Assembly (NCBI RefSeq): GCF_014349235.1
Contig: NZ_JACSOH010000020.1
Span: forward strand, 1-64,000
Reading direction: 5' to 3'
Origin: Cytophaga sp. FL35
GTDB taxonomy: Bacteria; Bacteroidota; Bacteroidia; Flavobacteriales; Flavobacteriaceae
Length of the DNA stretch: 64,000 bases
Shown here: positions 54,328-63,689 of the stretch, in pieces
Layout of the letters: each line of letters opens with the position of its first letter
Numbering within the stretch: the first letter of the stretch is position 1
Program-made: the position numbers and the translations under genes
Notes under the pieces: model-generated
Seen by the model: only the letters and a program-made list of their open reading frames with translations
What the model was told of the DNA's origin: nothing
The model's database searches: none

Positions 54328-55559
54328 TTAATAAGAATATGAGTGAAAAAACTAAGGTGGCGATGGTGGGCTGTTTTGATACCAAAGCAGAAGATTTCGC
54401 CTACCTACATAGTTGTTTGACAAAAGGAGGTGCTGAGGTAGTTTCCATTAATACGGGTGTTTTAGGTAGTACCGACCAGTTTCCTGTAAATTTTGAGGCT
54501 GATAAGGTTGCTGAGGCTGCAGAATTGAACATCGCAGCATTGAGGGAGGCGAACGATAGAGGAGAAGCGCTTATTGTCATGGGTAAAGGTGCAGGACAAA
54601 TTCTGGGAAATCTTTTCCAAAAGAATGAGATAAATGGAGTTATCGGAATGGGCGGTGGTGGCGGTACTTTTGTTGCTATAGAAGCTATGAAAACCCTACC
54701 ATTCGGTGTGCCAAAACTGTGTTTGAGTACCTTGGCCACTAAAGATTTATCGGAAAAGATTGAGGATAAAGATATTGTTCTGATGCCTTCAATTGTTGAT
54801 GTAGCGGGTCTTAATCGCATAAGTAGGGTGTTGATCAATCAAGCCGCAGGTGCCATTTTAGGAATGGCCAATATGGCGCCTTTGAAAGATAGCGATACCA
54901 AAGGCAGTATAGCCCTTAGTGTATTTGGTAACACAACGGTATGTGCGAATAGGGCTTCTGAAATCTTAAAGTCGAAAGGATACGATGTTCTGGCTTTTCA
55001 TGCCGTAGGTACTGGAGGCAAAACGATGGAGTCTTTAATGGAGGAAGGTGTTTTTGACGCCGTACTTGACCTTACGACCACTGAATTGGCTGATGAGCTG
55101 TGCGGGGGAATCTGTAGCGCTGGTCCCCATAGATTAAAATCTGCCTCAAAAATGGGCCTTCCACAAGTGGTGGTTCCTGGGTGTATTGATATGGTGAATT
55201 TTGCCGCGAAAAGTACGGTTCCTGAAAAATACCAAGACAGGCATTTGTTCTCATGGGCCCCCGATGTAACCCTTATGAGAACGAATAAAGAAGAGAACGA
55301 TATACTGGGCAGGCAAATTGCTGAAAGGTTGAACAGTTCAAAGAACGCCGTTACCGTTGTTCTTCCCTTGAACGGATTATCTAAAATAGGGGCTAAAGGC
55401 GAGGTGTTTTATGACGCGGAGGCCGATAAGCAACTTTTTAAGTCTATATGCGAGCATCTAGACCCGAAGATAAAAGTAGTTGAGGTAGATGTAAACGTAA
55501 ACACTCCGGAATTTGCCGAAGTGATAACCGAAGAGTTGTTGCTGTTATTGGATAAATAA
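54324..55559 (+). CDS. Tm-1-like ATP-binding (UPF0261) protein, copy 2
   Basis: A 411-aa cytoplasmic UPF0261 protein, closely similar along its full length to copy 1 at 28268. Shared blocks include CFDTKAEDFAYLHSCL, GVIGMGGGGGTFVAIEAM, SVFGNTTVCANRASEIL, LTTTELADELCGGICSAG, VVVPGCIDMVNFAAKS and SWAPDVTLMRTNKEE. An alternative ATG at 54339 (MSEKTKVAMVGC) would remove the overlap with GH43. The TIM-barrel partner follows after 54 bp. Having both genes again in a second, differently regulated glycan cluster suggests a shared downstream step. Confidence 0.92.
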   Translation: MINKNMSEKTKVAMVGCFDTKAEDFAYLHSCLTKGGAEVVSINTGVLGSTDQFPVNFEADKVAEAAELNIAALREANDRGEALIVMGKGAGQILGNLFQKNEINGVIGMGGGGGTFVAIEAMKTLPFGVPKLCLSTLATKDLSEKIEDKDIVLMPSIVDVAGLNRISRVLINQAAGAILGMANMAPLKDSDTKGSIALSVFGNTTVCANRASEILKSKGYDVLAFHAVGTGGKTMESLMEEGVFDAVLDLTTTELADELCGGICSAGPHRLKSASKMGLPQVVVPGCIDMVNFAAKSTVPEKYQDRHLFSWAPDVTLMRTNKEENDILGRQIAERLNSSKNAVTVVLPLNGLSKIGAKGEVFYDAEADKQLFKSICEHLDPKIKVVEVDVNVNTPEFAEVITEELLLLLDK

Positions 55560-55613
55560 AATTGAAAGTAATTCAAACAAAATATAAGTATAACCAAAAT
55601 TAAATATTGAAGT

Positions 55614-56474
55614 ATGCCTAACAAATGGACGGGAATAGGTAACCCTTATACCAAACAAGAAGTAAGAGACCGTTTAAAAAAGGTTTTAGATCAAAACAAA
55701 GCTATTATCGGTGCAGGAGCGGGAACTGGTATCAGTGCCAAATTCATTGAAAAAGGTGGCGCCGACCTTATCATTATTTACAATTCTGGTCGATTTAGAA
55801 TGAGCGGGCATGGTTCTACCGCAGGTATGATGGCCTACGGCGACGCCAATGCCGTAGCTATGGAAATCGGTGAGTTCGAGGTATTACCGGTAGTCGAAGA
55901 AGTGCCGGTTATCTGTGGGGTTCACGGTAGTGATCCAAGAAGAAGAATGTGGCATTTTCTTGGTCAAGTGAAAGACATGGGCTTTTCCGGAGTCAATAAC
56001 TTTCCTACGCATTCAATTATCGATGGCCATTTTAGAAACGTTCTGGAAGAAACAGGAATGAGTTTTAAAAAGGAGGTGGCCATGGTCGACTTGGCTACTA
56101 GAATGGATATGTTCTCTGTGGTCTATGTGGCCAAACCTGAAGAAGCGGTTCAAATGGCCGACGCAGGTGCAGATGCCATTATTGCCCACGTAGGTACTAC
56201 TGTCGGTGGTTCGATTGGTGTAACCGATGCAACCGTTTCTATGGATGCTGCTCTTGAACGTACCCAAGAAATAGTAGATGCTGTTAAAAAAGCTAATCAC
56301 GATACCTTCTTTTTAGCACACGGTGGCCCAATTAACACTCCTTCTGATGTTAGATATGCCTTAGATCACGTTGACGGTTTACACGGTTTTGTGGGCGCTT
56401 CTTCTTTGGAAAGAATGGGGGTTGAAGCTTCATTGACCAATTTGACAAAAGAGTTCAAATCGTTAACCCTTTAG
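55614..56474 (+). CDS. TIM-barrel 'phosphoenolpyruvate hydrolase-like' protein, copy 2
   Basis: A 286-aa TIM-barrel protein very similar to the one at 29502. It has the same motifs: AIIGAGAGTGISAKFIEKGG, RFRMSGHGSTAGMMAYGD, CGVHGSDPRRRMWHFLGQ, NNFPTHSIIDGHF, IIAHVGTTVGGSIGV and AHGGPINTPSDV. It corresponds to the C-terminal half of tomato Tm-1. A cupin gene begins 10 bp downstream. Function is unknown beyond the PEP-hydrolase-like label. Confidence 0.92.
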   Translation: MPNKWTGIGNPYTKQEVRDRLKKVLDQNKAIIGAGAGTGISAKFIEKGGADLIIIYNSGRFRMSGHGSTAGMMAYGDANAVAMEIGEFEVLPVVEEVPVICGVHGSDPRRRMWHFLGQVKDMGFSGVNNFPTHSIIDGHFRNVLEETGMSFKKEVAMVDLATRMDMFSVVYVAKPEEAVQMADAGADAIIAHVGTTVGGSIGVTDATVSMDAALERTQEIVDAVKKANHDTFFLAHGGPINTPSDVRYALDHVDGLHGFVGASSLERMGVEASLTNLTKEFKSLTL

Positions 56475-56484
56475 AAAATAGAAC

Positions 56485-56892
56485 ATGTCCGATCAATGGA
56501 AATTTGTTAAGGAAGAAGATTTAATGTTCGAGGAAACCGTTGGCAGGCTCCATTATTGGCATTACCACCCTGAAACCATGGCAGGCGCACAGTCTTATAT
56601 GGTCAAGGTGGTAGTGCCCGAGGGCATGGGCCACGATTTTCACAGGCACCCCAATATGCACGAAATACTGTACATACTTAAGGGTAGGGCCGAACAATGG
56701 ATCGAAGATGAAATGCAATATCTAGAGGTGGGTGATTCTATCTATATAGATAAAGATGTGGTGCATGGCACTTTTAATGCAGGTAAGGGTGATCTTGAGT
56801 TTTTGGCCGTATTATCGCCACCAGAGGGCTGGGAAGCTGGTACACTTGATGTGAGCCAACAAGAACCCTACGCCAGTTACCGAAAAAAATAG
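56485..56892 (+). CDS. Small cupin-domain protein
   Basis: A 135-aa single cupin without a signal peptide. Metal-ligand motifs are visible: HDFHRHPNMHEILYILKGRA (motif 1, His and Glu) and DVVHGTFNAG (motif 2 His). Such cupins often act as sugar or keto-acid isomerases, dehydratases or binding proteins. Lying 10 bp after the Tm-1/TIM pair, it may belong to the same cytoplasmic step. In cluster D the corresponding small gene is a Dabb protein, so the accessory component differs. Confidence 0.88.
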   Translation: MSDQWKFVKEEDLMFEETVGRLHYWHYHPETMAGAQSYMVKVVVPEGMGHDFHRHPNMHEILYILKGRAEQWIEDEMQYLEVGDSIYIDKDVVHGTFNAGKGDLEFLAVLSPPEGWEAGTLDVSQQEPYASYRKK

Positions 56893-56941
56893 ACCAAGGG
56901 CCTACCTGAATGGCCTACTTACTAATCAAGAATATAGAAGA

Positions 56942-59653
56942 ATGATAAAATTTAAATCTGGCCTTTTTTTGGCCATTTTGGGTATGGGGCTCTATTCCTG
57001 TACGGAAACGAAAGAACCGCCACCGCCTCTTACCTACACGGGGGAAAACCCTAAGGTACAAGATCCACTGAGTCCTGAAGATTCACAAAAGCACATTCAG
57101 TTACCGGAAGGCTTTAGCGCACATCTTTTTGCGGCCGAACCGAATATTATCAACCCAATAGCCTTTACTTGGGATGAGAAAGGAAGGCTATGGGTAGTGC
57201 AGTCAAAAGATTATCCCCACGACTTGGCGAATGATGTGGGCGGTGACCGCATTACCATATGTGAGGATACCGATGGTGACGGCAAGGCGGATAAGTTTAT
57301 CGACTTTGCTACCGAACAAAGTTTGACCACCGGAATCGTTTTGGTTAAGGGGGGAGCTATTGTTTCCCAAGCTCCTGAAATGGTCTTTTTAGAAGATACA
57401 GATGGGGATGATAAAATGGACAAGCGCACCGTGCTTTTTGGTGGTTTCGGTACGTTCGATACGCATGCAGGCCCGTCAAGTTTAAGATATGGTCTTGATA
57501 ATAAATTATGGGGTGCTGTTGGATATTCAGGATTTGAAAATACCTTCGGTGATAAGAATGTCAAGTTTGAAAGAGGTGTTTATCGCTTTGGTCAAGATGG
57601 TTCTTTTCTAGAACCAGTGGGTCAGTTTGATAATAATACTTGGGGAATGGGCTATAACGAGAATTTCGAAATTTTCGGTTCTACGGCCAATAATAACCAT
57701 GCATGTTATGTGGGCATTCCTTTAAAGCACTATGAATATTTGGAGAAACTTCCCTCTTGGGCTTTAAATGCCGATTTTATTCAAGGTCACTACGAAATTT
57801 CTCCCGTTACAGATATACCCCTGCAACAGGTCGATGTTCGTGGAGGGTTTACCGCGGCTTCCGGGGCTAACTTTTATACGGCAGGCAACTATCCAAAAGA
57901 ATATAGAAATCAAATGTATGTAGCAGAGCCTACCGGACATTTGGTTCACATTGCTAAAATTGTAAAAGATGGGGCGGGTTATAAAGAGGTCGATGGCGGA
58001 AATATCTTTGCCAGTACCGATGCTTGGACAGCCCCTGTATTTGCTGAAACCGGACCCGATGGTAACCTTTGGGTTGCAGATTGGTACAATCCGGTTATTC
58101 AGCACAACCCCGATAAAAGGGGAATGGACAATCAAATATGGAATGCCGACAAGGGTGAGGGTAATGCCCACATCAATAAATTAAGAGATTATGGTCATGG
58201 TCGTATCTACATTGTAAAATACGATGATAAGACAGATGATTCCATTACATCTTTAGATGCAGGTGATAACGAAGCTCTTCTGGCCGCTTTAAAAAGTGAT
58301 AATCTTTTCTGGCGAATTACTGCGCAACGCTTGATTGTTGAAGAAGGTAAAAAAGAGCTCGTAGGTGAATTAATTGCAATGGCCGAAGAAGGTTTAGGGC
58401 AGAATGATGAAATCAATGCTCCTGTTCTGCATGCCTTGTGGACCTTGGATGGTTTGGGAGCTTTTGATGGGGAAGATGCCAAAACGCAAGATCTTTTAAA
58501 AAAGGCACTTGAAAACGGAAGCTTTGCGGTGAAGAGAGCAGCTATGGCCTTGTTGCCAAACGATACCGCAGGTAGTGAATTACTTGCCGGGTCCAAATTA
58601 TTGACCGATTCGAATGCCCAAGTAAGGTTGGCGGCGATAGTTAGGGCATCTGAACTTCCTGAATCATCAGGACTTTATGCTGCCATGGAAAAGTTGGCAG
58701 GTGATGCTTCCAATAGTTCTGATAAGTGGTTGAATGCAGCTACCAAGGTATACTTTAGAGAACTGAATTATGAAGCTGTTGATCCTGCCGTGGTAGAAAT
58801 GATAGTTCCTTCTGCAGAAGACCGTGCTTCAAAATGGTTGTATACCACTTCTGATCCTGGAGGTGATTGGGCATCGGAGCAGTTCGATACCTCTAGCTGG
58901 AAAAAGGGAGATGCCTTCTTTGGGGGTAAGGCCATTGAAAAAGCTAAATCACTTTGGGATTCAAATGACATCTGGTTAAGAAAAGAGTTTCAATTGAATG
59001 AAGCAATTGAAGAGCCGGTCTTGAAGATTGCCCATGACGATGACTACGAAGTTTTCATCAATGGGGAGAAGTTAATGGCTGAATCGGGCGCCAGTGGTCA
59101 GGCCTATAAGTTCATCAAACTTGATGAGGCCAAAAGCAAATTGTTCAAGAAAGGCAAGAATGTAATAGCGCTGCACTGTATAAATACGGGAGGTGATCAA
59201 TACATCGATATGGGTATCGGTAAAGTAGGTGAGACCAAGGCCGATGTGGTCTTTGATCTTAAAACGGTTCCTCAAGAGATGGCTTTTGACCAAACCGAAC
59301 TATTTGCCAAGGCCGGTCAAACCATAGAAATCAAATTGAAGAACATGGATCAGATGCCGCATAACTTGGTGGTTGTAAGACCTGAAAGCATTGATGCTTT
59401 TGGACCTCTAGTAGACGAGTTTGTGGCTACGCCGGAAGCGGAAAAAATGGGTTACGTTCCTAATTCACGTTATGTCTTGGGTGCGACCACTATGCTTGCC
59501 CCGAATGAAAGTGATTCCATAATCATCAACTTGCCGAACAAGCCGGGCCGATATCCTTTTGTGTGTACATTTCCTGGGCACTGGAGGTTTATGCAAGGGG
59601 TCATTATTGTAACACCCAATGGCGAAAAAGAGGTTCAGGTTACAGGGGCATAA
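56942..59653 (+). CDS. PVC-type dehydrogenase-like lipoprotein ending in a cupredoxin
   Basis: A 903-aa lipoprotein (MGLYSC). Domain order: PVC-type beta-propeller at about 55-430 (LPEGFSAHLFAAEP, DTDGDGKADKF, GPDGNLWVADWYNPVIQHNP), HEAT-like helices at about 440-610, a jelly-roll domain at about 620-765 (WLYTTSDPGGDW ... DDDYEVFINGEKLM), and a C-terminal type-1 copper domain at about 785-895. The copper ligands fit azurin: His807 (MPHNLVV), then Cys875, His880 and Met884 in VCTFPGHWRFMQG, spaced exactly as in azurin (C-x4-H-x3-M). The two paralogues at 23471 and 60785 have a haem c CxxCH domain in this position, so electrons would leave through copper rather than haem. ThuA follows by 39 bp. 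Confidence 0.9.
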   Translation: MIKFKSGLFLAILGMGLYSCTETKEPPPPLTYTGENPKVQDPLSPEDSQKHIQLPEGFSAHLFAAEPNIINPIAFTWDEKGRLWVVQSKDYPHDLANDVGGDRITICEDTDGDGKADKFIDFATEQSLTTGIVLVKGGAIVSQAPEMVFLEDTDGDDKMDKRTVLFGGFGTFDTHAGPSSLRYGLDNKLWGAVGYSGFENTFGDKNVKFERGVYRFGQDGSFLEPVGQFDNNTWGMGYNENFEIFGSTANNNHACYVGIPLKHYEYLEKLPSWALNADFIQGHYEISPVTDIPLQQVDVRGGFTAASGANFYTAGNYPKEYRNQMYVAEPTGHLVHIAKIVKDGAGYKEVDGGNIFASTDAWTAPVFAETGPDGNLWVADWYNPVIQHNPDKRGMDNQIWNADKGEGNAHINKLRDYGHGRIYIVKYDDKTDDSITSLDAGDNEALLAALKSDNLFWRITAQRLIVEEGKKELVGELIAMAEEGLGQNDEINAPVLHALWTLDGLGAFDGEDAKTQDLLKKALENGSFAVKRAAMALLPNDTAGSELLAGSKLLTDSNAQVRLAAIVRASELPESSGLYAAMEKLAGDASNSSDKWLNAATKVYFRELNYEAVDPAVVEMIVPSAEDRASKWLYTTSDPGGDWASEQFDTSSWKKGDAFFGGKAIEKAKSLWDSNDIWLRKEFQLNEAIEEPVLKIAHDDDYEVFINGEKLMAESGASGQAYKFIKLDEAKSKLFKKGKNVIALHCINTGGDQYIDMGIGKVGETKADVVFDLKTVPQEMAFDQTELFAKAGQTIEIKLKNMDQMPHNLVVVRPESIDAFGPLVDEFVATPEAEKMGYVPNSRYVLGATTMLAPNESDSIIINLPNKPGRYPFVCTFPGHWRFMQGVIIVTPNGEKEVQVTGA

Positions 59654-59692
59654 CCATGTGAGAGCGATATATAAACAGAAATAAAACAGAAA

Positions 59693-60448
59693 ATGAGAAA
59701 CATACTATTAGGTCTTGCTACATTGACGATGGCCGTCGGTTGTAAGACGCAAGAACTGCCAAAAGAATATGCTACTGATGCTGCAAAGGGGCATTACATA
59801 GCCAATAATAAGAAGGCCAGTAAAATTGCTATTACCGGAGGAGGCGGATCCCATGATTTTTTAAAGTTCTTCGGAAAAGCTGATGGAAAAATCTTGAGTG
59901 ACAATGGTAGCAATACGGTGGTCTATTCAGAAGAAATGGAAGAAATAGCTTCTTTGGTTCCAGTTGTTGACGTGCTTATGTTGACCAACAATAAACCGTT
60001 AAGTGCGGAGGTTAAGGAATCCATTTTTTCCAATGTAGAAAATGGTAAGCTTGATATGCTTATTTACCACCCGAGCACATGGTACAATTGGGAAGATTGG
60101 CCCAAATACAATAAAGAGTTGGTAGGTGGTGGATCACGCTCACACGAAGAACTGCAAGAGTTTGAGGTGATCGTTACCAAACCGGAACATCCTATTATGA
60201 AAGACGTTCCAGCTACTTTTAGAATTGTAGATGAACTTTATCGTTGGGAAAAAGATCCTGCCGGAACTGATGTCGAGGTCTTGGCCATTGGTAGAGGTTT
60301 AGAGTCGGGTGAAGAATTTCCTGTGGTTTGGGTAGTGAAACATCCAAAGGCGAAAATTGTGGGCAATACGTTGGGGCATGATGAAAGAGCCCACGATTTA
60401 CAGGCGTATCAAACTTTATTAAGGAATAGCCTTGATTGGGTTAAATAA
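59693..60448 (+). CDS. ThuA-domain lipoprotein
   Basis: A 251-aa lipoprotein (LTMAVGC) with a ThuA (glutamine-amidotransferase-like) fold. Typical segments are VDVLMLTNNKPLSAEV, DMLIYHPSTWYNWEDWP, ITKPEHPI-like VTKPEHPIMKDVP, ELYRWEKDP, VVWVVKHPKAKIVGNTLGHD and TLLRNSLDWVK. ThuA was named for trehalose utilisation in rhizobia, where ThuA/ThuB act on trehalose with formation of 3-keto-disaccharides. ThuA proteins are often encoded with PVC-type dehydrogenases and DUF1080 proteins. It is the last gene of the 49255-60448 operon. Confidence 0.88.
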   Translation: MRNILLGLATLTMAVGCKTQELPKEYATDAAKGHYIANNKKASKIAITGGGGSHDFLKFFGKADGKILSDNGSNTVVYSEEMEEIASLVPVVDVLMLTNNKPLSAEVKESIFSNVENGKLDMLIYHPSTWYNWEDWPKYNKELVGGGSRSHEELQEFEVIVTKPEHPIMKDVPATFRIVDELYRWEKDPAGTDVEVLAIGRGLESGEEFPVVWVVKHPKAKIVGNTLGHDERAHDLQAYQTLLRNSLDWVK

Positions 60449-60784
60449 GATTAAACCTTATAACCTTTCTAAGCAATAGTTTTATGATGGATGTGAACAA
60501 GCTTGATTGTTTAATCCTTCTCGATAAGGATAATTTTATGGCTGGTTTGTTCCTCATAATGGATTAATAGGTGATGAAAATAAGTTAGTATAGACTTTAT
60601 TGCTTTGGTTTTCAGTTATGGGTATATGTTTAATGGCGAATTATTAAATACTTCCGCGTAAAATAGTATTTTTGATACCTTCACGAAATTATTTTTTTAA
60701 CGCCAGCTAGGAATATTTTCATTGGAACGATTATTAAAAAGATATCGAATCCAATATATTCCATTACCAAAACAACCAATCTTA
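60449..60784. other. Intergenic region before the third PVC-type gene
   Basis: This AT-rich 336-bp region contains a weak hairpin (ATCCTT/AAGGAT, 60514-60531) after ThuA and a TATTTTTG element at 60667-60674 that fits the Bacteroidota -7 consensus TAnnTTTG, without a clear -33 box. The in-frame TTG at 60722 is not taken as a start. Confidence 0.45.
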
Positions 60785-63472
60785 ATGCTCAAGAAACTAC
60801 AATTTGTTGCCAAAACATATTTTCAAAATCGAAATAGATATGCAATTTTAATGGCATCTTTGGCCGTTGTTGGCTGTCAAGATCCAAAGGAAGATTGTAC
60901 TGCCAGCAGCGAGGTTCCCATTTACCCAACCGACTCTTTGTTAACTTCCTTGAATGTTCCGGAAGGATTGGAAATAAGGGCCTTTGCGGGTCCGGATATT
61001 ACCCCAAGCCCGGCCAGTATGGCCGTATCGGCTACCGGAGAGGTCTTTGTGGGAGTGGATATGATGGGTTCTTTGGGAAAGGAAAAAGGCAAGGGCTATA
61101 TTAAAAGGCTGGTAGATTGTAACAATGATGGGATCATGGATGCCGTTACGGAATTTGCCCAGGTAGATAACCCTAGGGGTGTCTTGCCCGTAGGCGAACA
61201 GGTTTTTGTGCTCCACACCCGTTTTTCGGAAACCACCGGTAAGGCCGAGAATATGGATTTGATCGTATTTAATGATACGGATAATGATGGTATTGCTGAT
61301 GGGCCTGCCAAAGTGCTAATCAAGAATCTTAGTAATCCAAAATATTTAAGAGAAAGAGGTACGGACCACGCAACCAATGGCATTCAAATGGGTATTGATG
61401 GTTGGATCTATATAGCTGTTGGCGATTTTGGTTTTTACAACGCTACGGGAACGGATGGCAGACAGCTTACCAGCTTGGGTGGCGGCGTGCTAAGAGTACG
61501 CCCAGATGGCACGGAAATGGAAATGTACACCCATGGTCTTCGTAACATTTACGATGTGGCCATCGATCCTTTTATGAATATCTATACCCGGGGGAATACT
61601 AATGATGGTGGTGGGTGGAACATAAGGTTTATCCATCAGATACAAAGTGGTGAATATGGCTATCCCGTTCTCTTTAAAAATTTTACCGAAGAAATTTTAC
61701 CGGCCCTTGTGGATGTTGGTGGAGGATCCGGCGTTGGCGCCCTTTATTTGGATGATGATCGATGGCCTACCGCTTATAACAAGGTCCCTTTAATGGGGGA
61801 CTGGGGTAGGAACCACCTGTTTGTACATAGGGTAACGAAAGACGGTGCCAGTTTTACGCAACAGGAAGAAAAGTTTTTAAAGCTGCCCCAAATTACGGAT
61901 GTGGATATCGATGCTTCGGGGAAAATGTACCTCTCCGCTTGGGACGGGGCAGGTTATTCCGGGAGTCCGGACAAAGGTTTTATTGTTCGCTTGGTACCCG
62001 AAGGGTTAAAATCGGAACCCTTTCCGGATATCAGTAAGTATTATTGGACCGGCAGTGTAGTGGATCTTTTAGAGTCCGGAAGCGCCAAAGTTCGTCAAAG
62101 TGCACAGTTGGAACTCCTTAAAAGAGGTGATGGAGCTAGCGATTTGTTGGATATGGCCAAGGATCAGGGCCAGAGTTTGGAAACAAGGGTGGCAGCCATT
62201 TTTACATATGCCCAGTTGAAGGGGGGCGAAGCGATCCCGGCATTGGAGAAACTTACCAATGATGCATCCGTTCAGGAGTTTGCCCTACGCGCCTTGGCCG
62301 ACAGAAAGCCCTATGCGGAGCAAGTTTCGGTAGCGCCCTTTGTAAAAGGTTTAAAAGAAGGAAGCGATCGTGTAAAAGCGGCCGCCGTAATAGGTTTGGG
62401 AAGATTGGGGAAAAAGGAAGCAGCGGAGCACTTGCTGGCAGTTAATGTACCCAGTTCCTTTAAAGCGCCCAAATTTGGTGCGGAGGGGCCTCATGCTACT
62501 CCAAATTCAGAAATGATTCTACCACATTTGGCGGTAAAGGCCTTGGTGCAGTTGAAAGCGGTGGATGAATGTATCAAAGCTCTTGGCAGTCCTAATGAAG
62601 AACTAGCCTTATGGGCCATGAGGTATATGCACCAGCCCAAGGTGGTTACGGCCCTGATGGAGGCTTATAAACGTAGTTCCGATGCTGGTAAGAAGGAAAA
62701 ATTGTTGCATTCCTTGGCCAGGATTTACTATAAGGAGGCCCCCTATGATACTTCTTGGTGGTGGGGTACCAGACCGGATACCAGAGGTCCGTACTACAAA
62801 ACCCAACCATGGGCAGAAACCGAAAGAATCCAAGATTTTTTAAAGGAAGAATGGATGGCGACACAAGCGGACGATAAGGAGCTTTACGCACTTTTAAATA
62901 CAAAATACCGTTTGGATATAGAGGATTTTGGGGTGGTGGATACTTCCGTACAGGCGGAGGAGCCACAACCGGTAGCCGATTTGGAAAAAATAAAAAATAA
63001 GAAGGGCCAAGTGGGGGAAGCTTCCATTGAAGATGTTATGATCGCAATGAAGCAAATTCCCGGAGACCCGGAAAAGGGATCGGAACTGTTTCGTTCACAA
63101 GCGTGCAACACTTGTCACAGCCTAAAAACCAGTGAGGTAATGAAGGGGCCGTTTATGGGGCAAATAGGTTCGATTATGAACCGGGAACAGATTACGGAGT
63201 CCATATTAAAGCCCAATGCTTCTATCTCCCAAGGTTTTGCTACCGTGCAGGTTAAGACCAAAGAAGGAAAAATGTACATAGGTTTTGTAACCCAAGAATC
63301 CGCTGATGACCTTACCTTGACCAATATAGCGGGTATTGCCACCCAGTTAAAAAAGACGGAGATTACAAGTCGAAAGGAATTGGAAAATTCCATGATGCCC
63401 ACCGGACTCGCCAATGCCTTAAGTTATGAAGAATTGGCTTCTTTAATATCATTTCTAGAAAAACAAAAATAG
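60785..63472 (+). CDS. PVC-type dehydrogenase-like lipoprotein with haem c domain (third paralogue)
   Basis: An 895-aa lipoprotein. ATG 60785 gives a signal ending LAVVGC, which is better than the upstream TTG. The N-terminal propeller at about 50-410 has VPEGLEIRAFAGPDITPSPA, CNNDGIMDAVTEF, NGIQMGIDGWIYIAVGDFG and GLRNIYDVAIDPFMNIYTRG. A HEAT-like region at about 420-720 precedes a C-terminal haem c domain with CNTCH (Cys774, Cys777, His778) and a late Met (SMMPTGLAN). It is related to but distinct from the proteins at 23471 and 56942. It has its own promoter region and a strong terminator, so it may be a stand-alone electron-transfer or dehydrogenase gene. Confidence 0.9.
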   Translation: MLKKLQFVAKTYFQNRNRYAILMASLAVVGCQDPKEDCTASSEVPIYPTDSLLTSLNVPEGLEIRAFAGPDITPSPASMAVSATGEVFVGVDMMGSLGKEKGKGYIKRLVDCNNDGIMDAVTEFAQVDNPRGVLPVGEQVFVLHTRFSETTGKAENMDLIVFNDTDNDGIADGPAKVLIKNLSNPKYLRERGTDHATNGIQMGIDGWIYIAVGDFGFYNATGTDGRQLTSLGGGVLRVRPDGTEMEMYTHGLRNIYDVAIDPFMNIYTRGNTNDGGGWNIRFIHQIQSGEYGYPVLFKNFTEEILPALVDVGGGSGVGALYLDDDRWPTAYNKVPLMGDWGRNHLFVHRVTKDGASFTQQEEKFLKLPQITDVDIDASGKMYLSAWDGAGYSGSPDKGFIVRLVPEGLKSEPFPDISKYYWTGSVVDLLESGSAKVRQSAQLELLKRGDGASDLLDMAKDQGQSLETRVAAIFTYAQLKGGEAIPALEKLTNDASVQEFALRALADRKPYAEQVSVAPFVKGLKEGSDRVKAAAVIGLGRLGKKEAAEHLLAVNVPSSFKAPKFGAEGPHATPNSEMILPHLAVKALVQLKAVDECIKALGSPNEELALWAMRYMHQPKVVTALMEAYKRSSDAGKKEKLLHSLARIYYKEAPYDTSWWWGTRPDTRGPYYKTQPWAETERIQDFLKEEWMATQADDKELYALLNTKYRLDIEDFGVVDTSVQAEEPQPVADLEKIKNKKGQVGEASIEDVMIAMKQIPGDPEKGSELFRSQACNTCHSLKTSEVMKGPFMGQIGSIMNREQITESILKPNASISQGFATVQVKTKEGKMYIGFVTQESADDLTLTNIAGIATQLKKTEITSRKELENSMMPTGLANALSYEELASLISFLEKQK

Positions 63473-63494
63473 AAAGGGCAGTGTCAATAGAGAT

Positions 63495-63525
63495 AAAAAT
63501 GGTGGGGCATGCCCCACCATTTTTA
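63495..63525. terminator. Bidirectional terminator between convergent genes
   Basis: A perfect 30-bp palindrome (63495-63524; halves AAAAATGGTGGGGCA and TGCCCCACCATTTTT) lies 23 bp after the PVC gene stop. A- and T-runs on both sides make it suited to terminating both the plus-strand PVC gene and the minus-strand haloperoxidase gene. Confidence 0.93.
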
Positions 63526-63689
63526 TTATGACAAATATGACCGAAAATCCTTAATCCATTTTTATCCACAAAGCACCCTGTTCTTTCCCAACGTTTAATA
63601 CTGTCTTGCTCACTCCATATCCAATTCGATGCAGTTATCAACTTATCCGGTAGGTTTGATCAAGCGATTGGTTTTAACGGCAATTGAAC

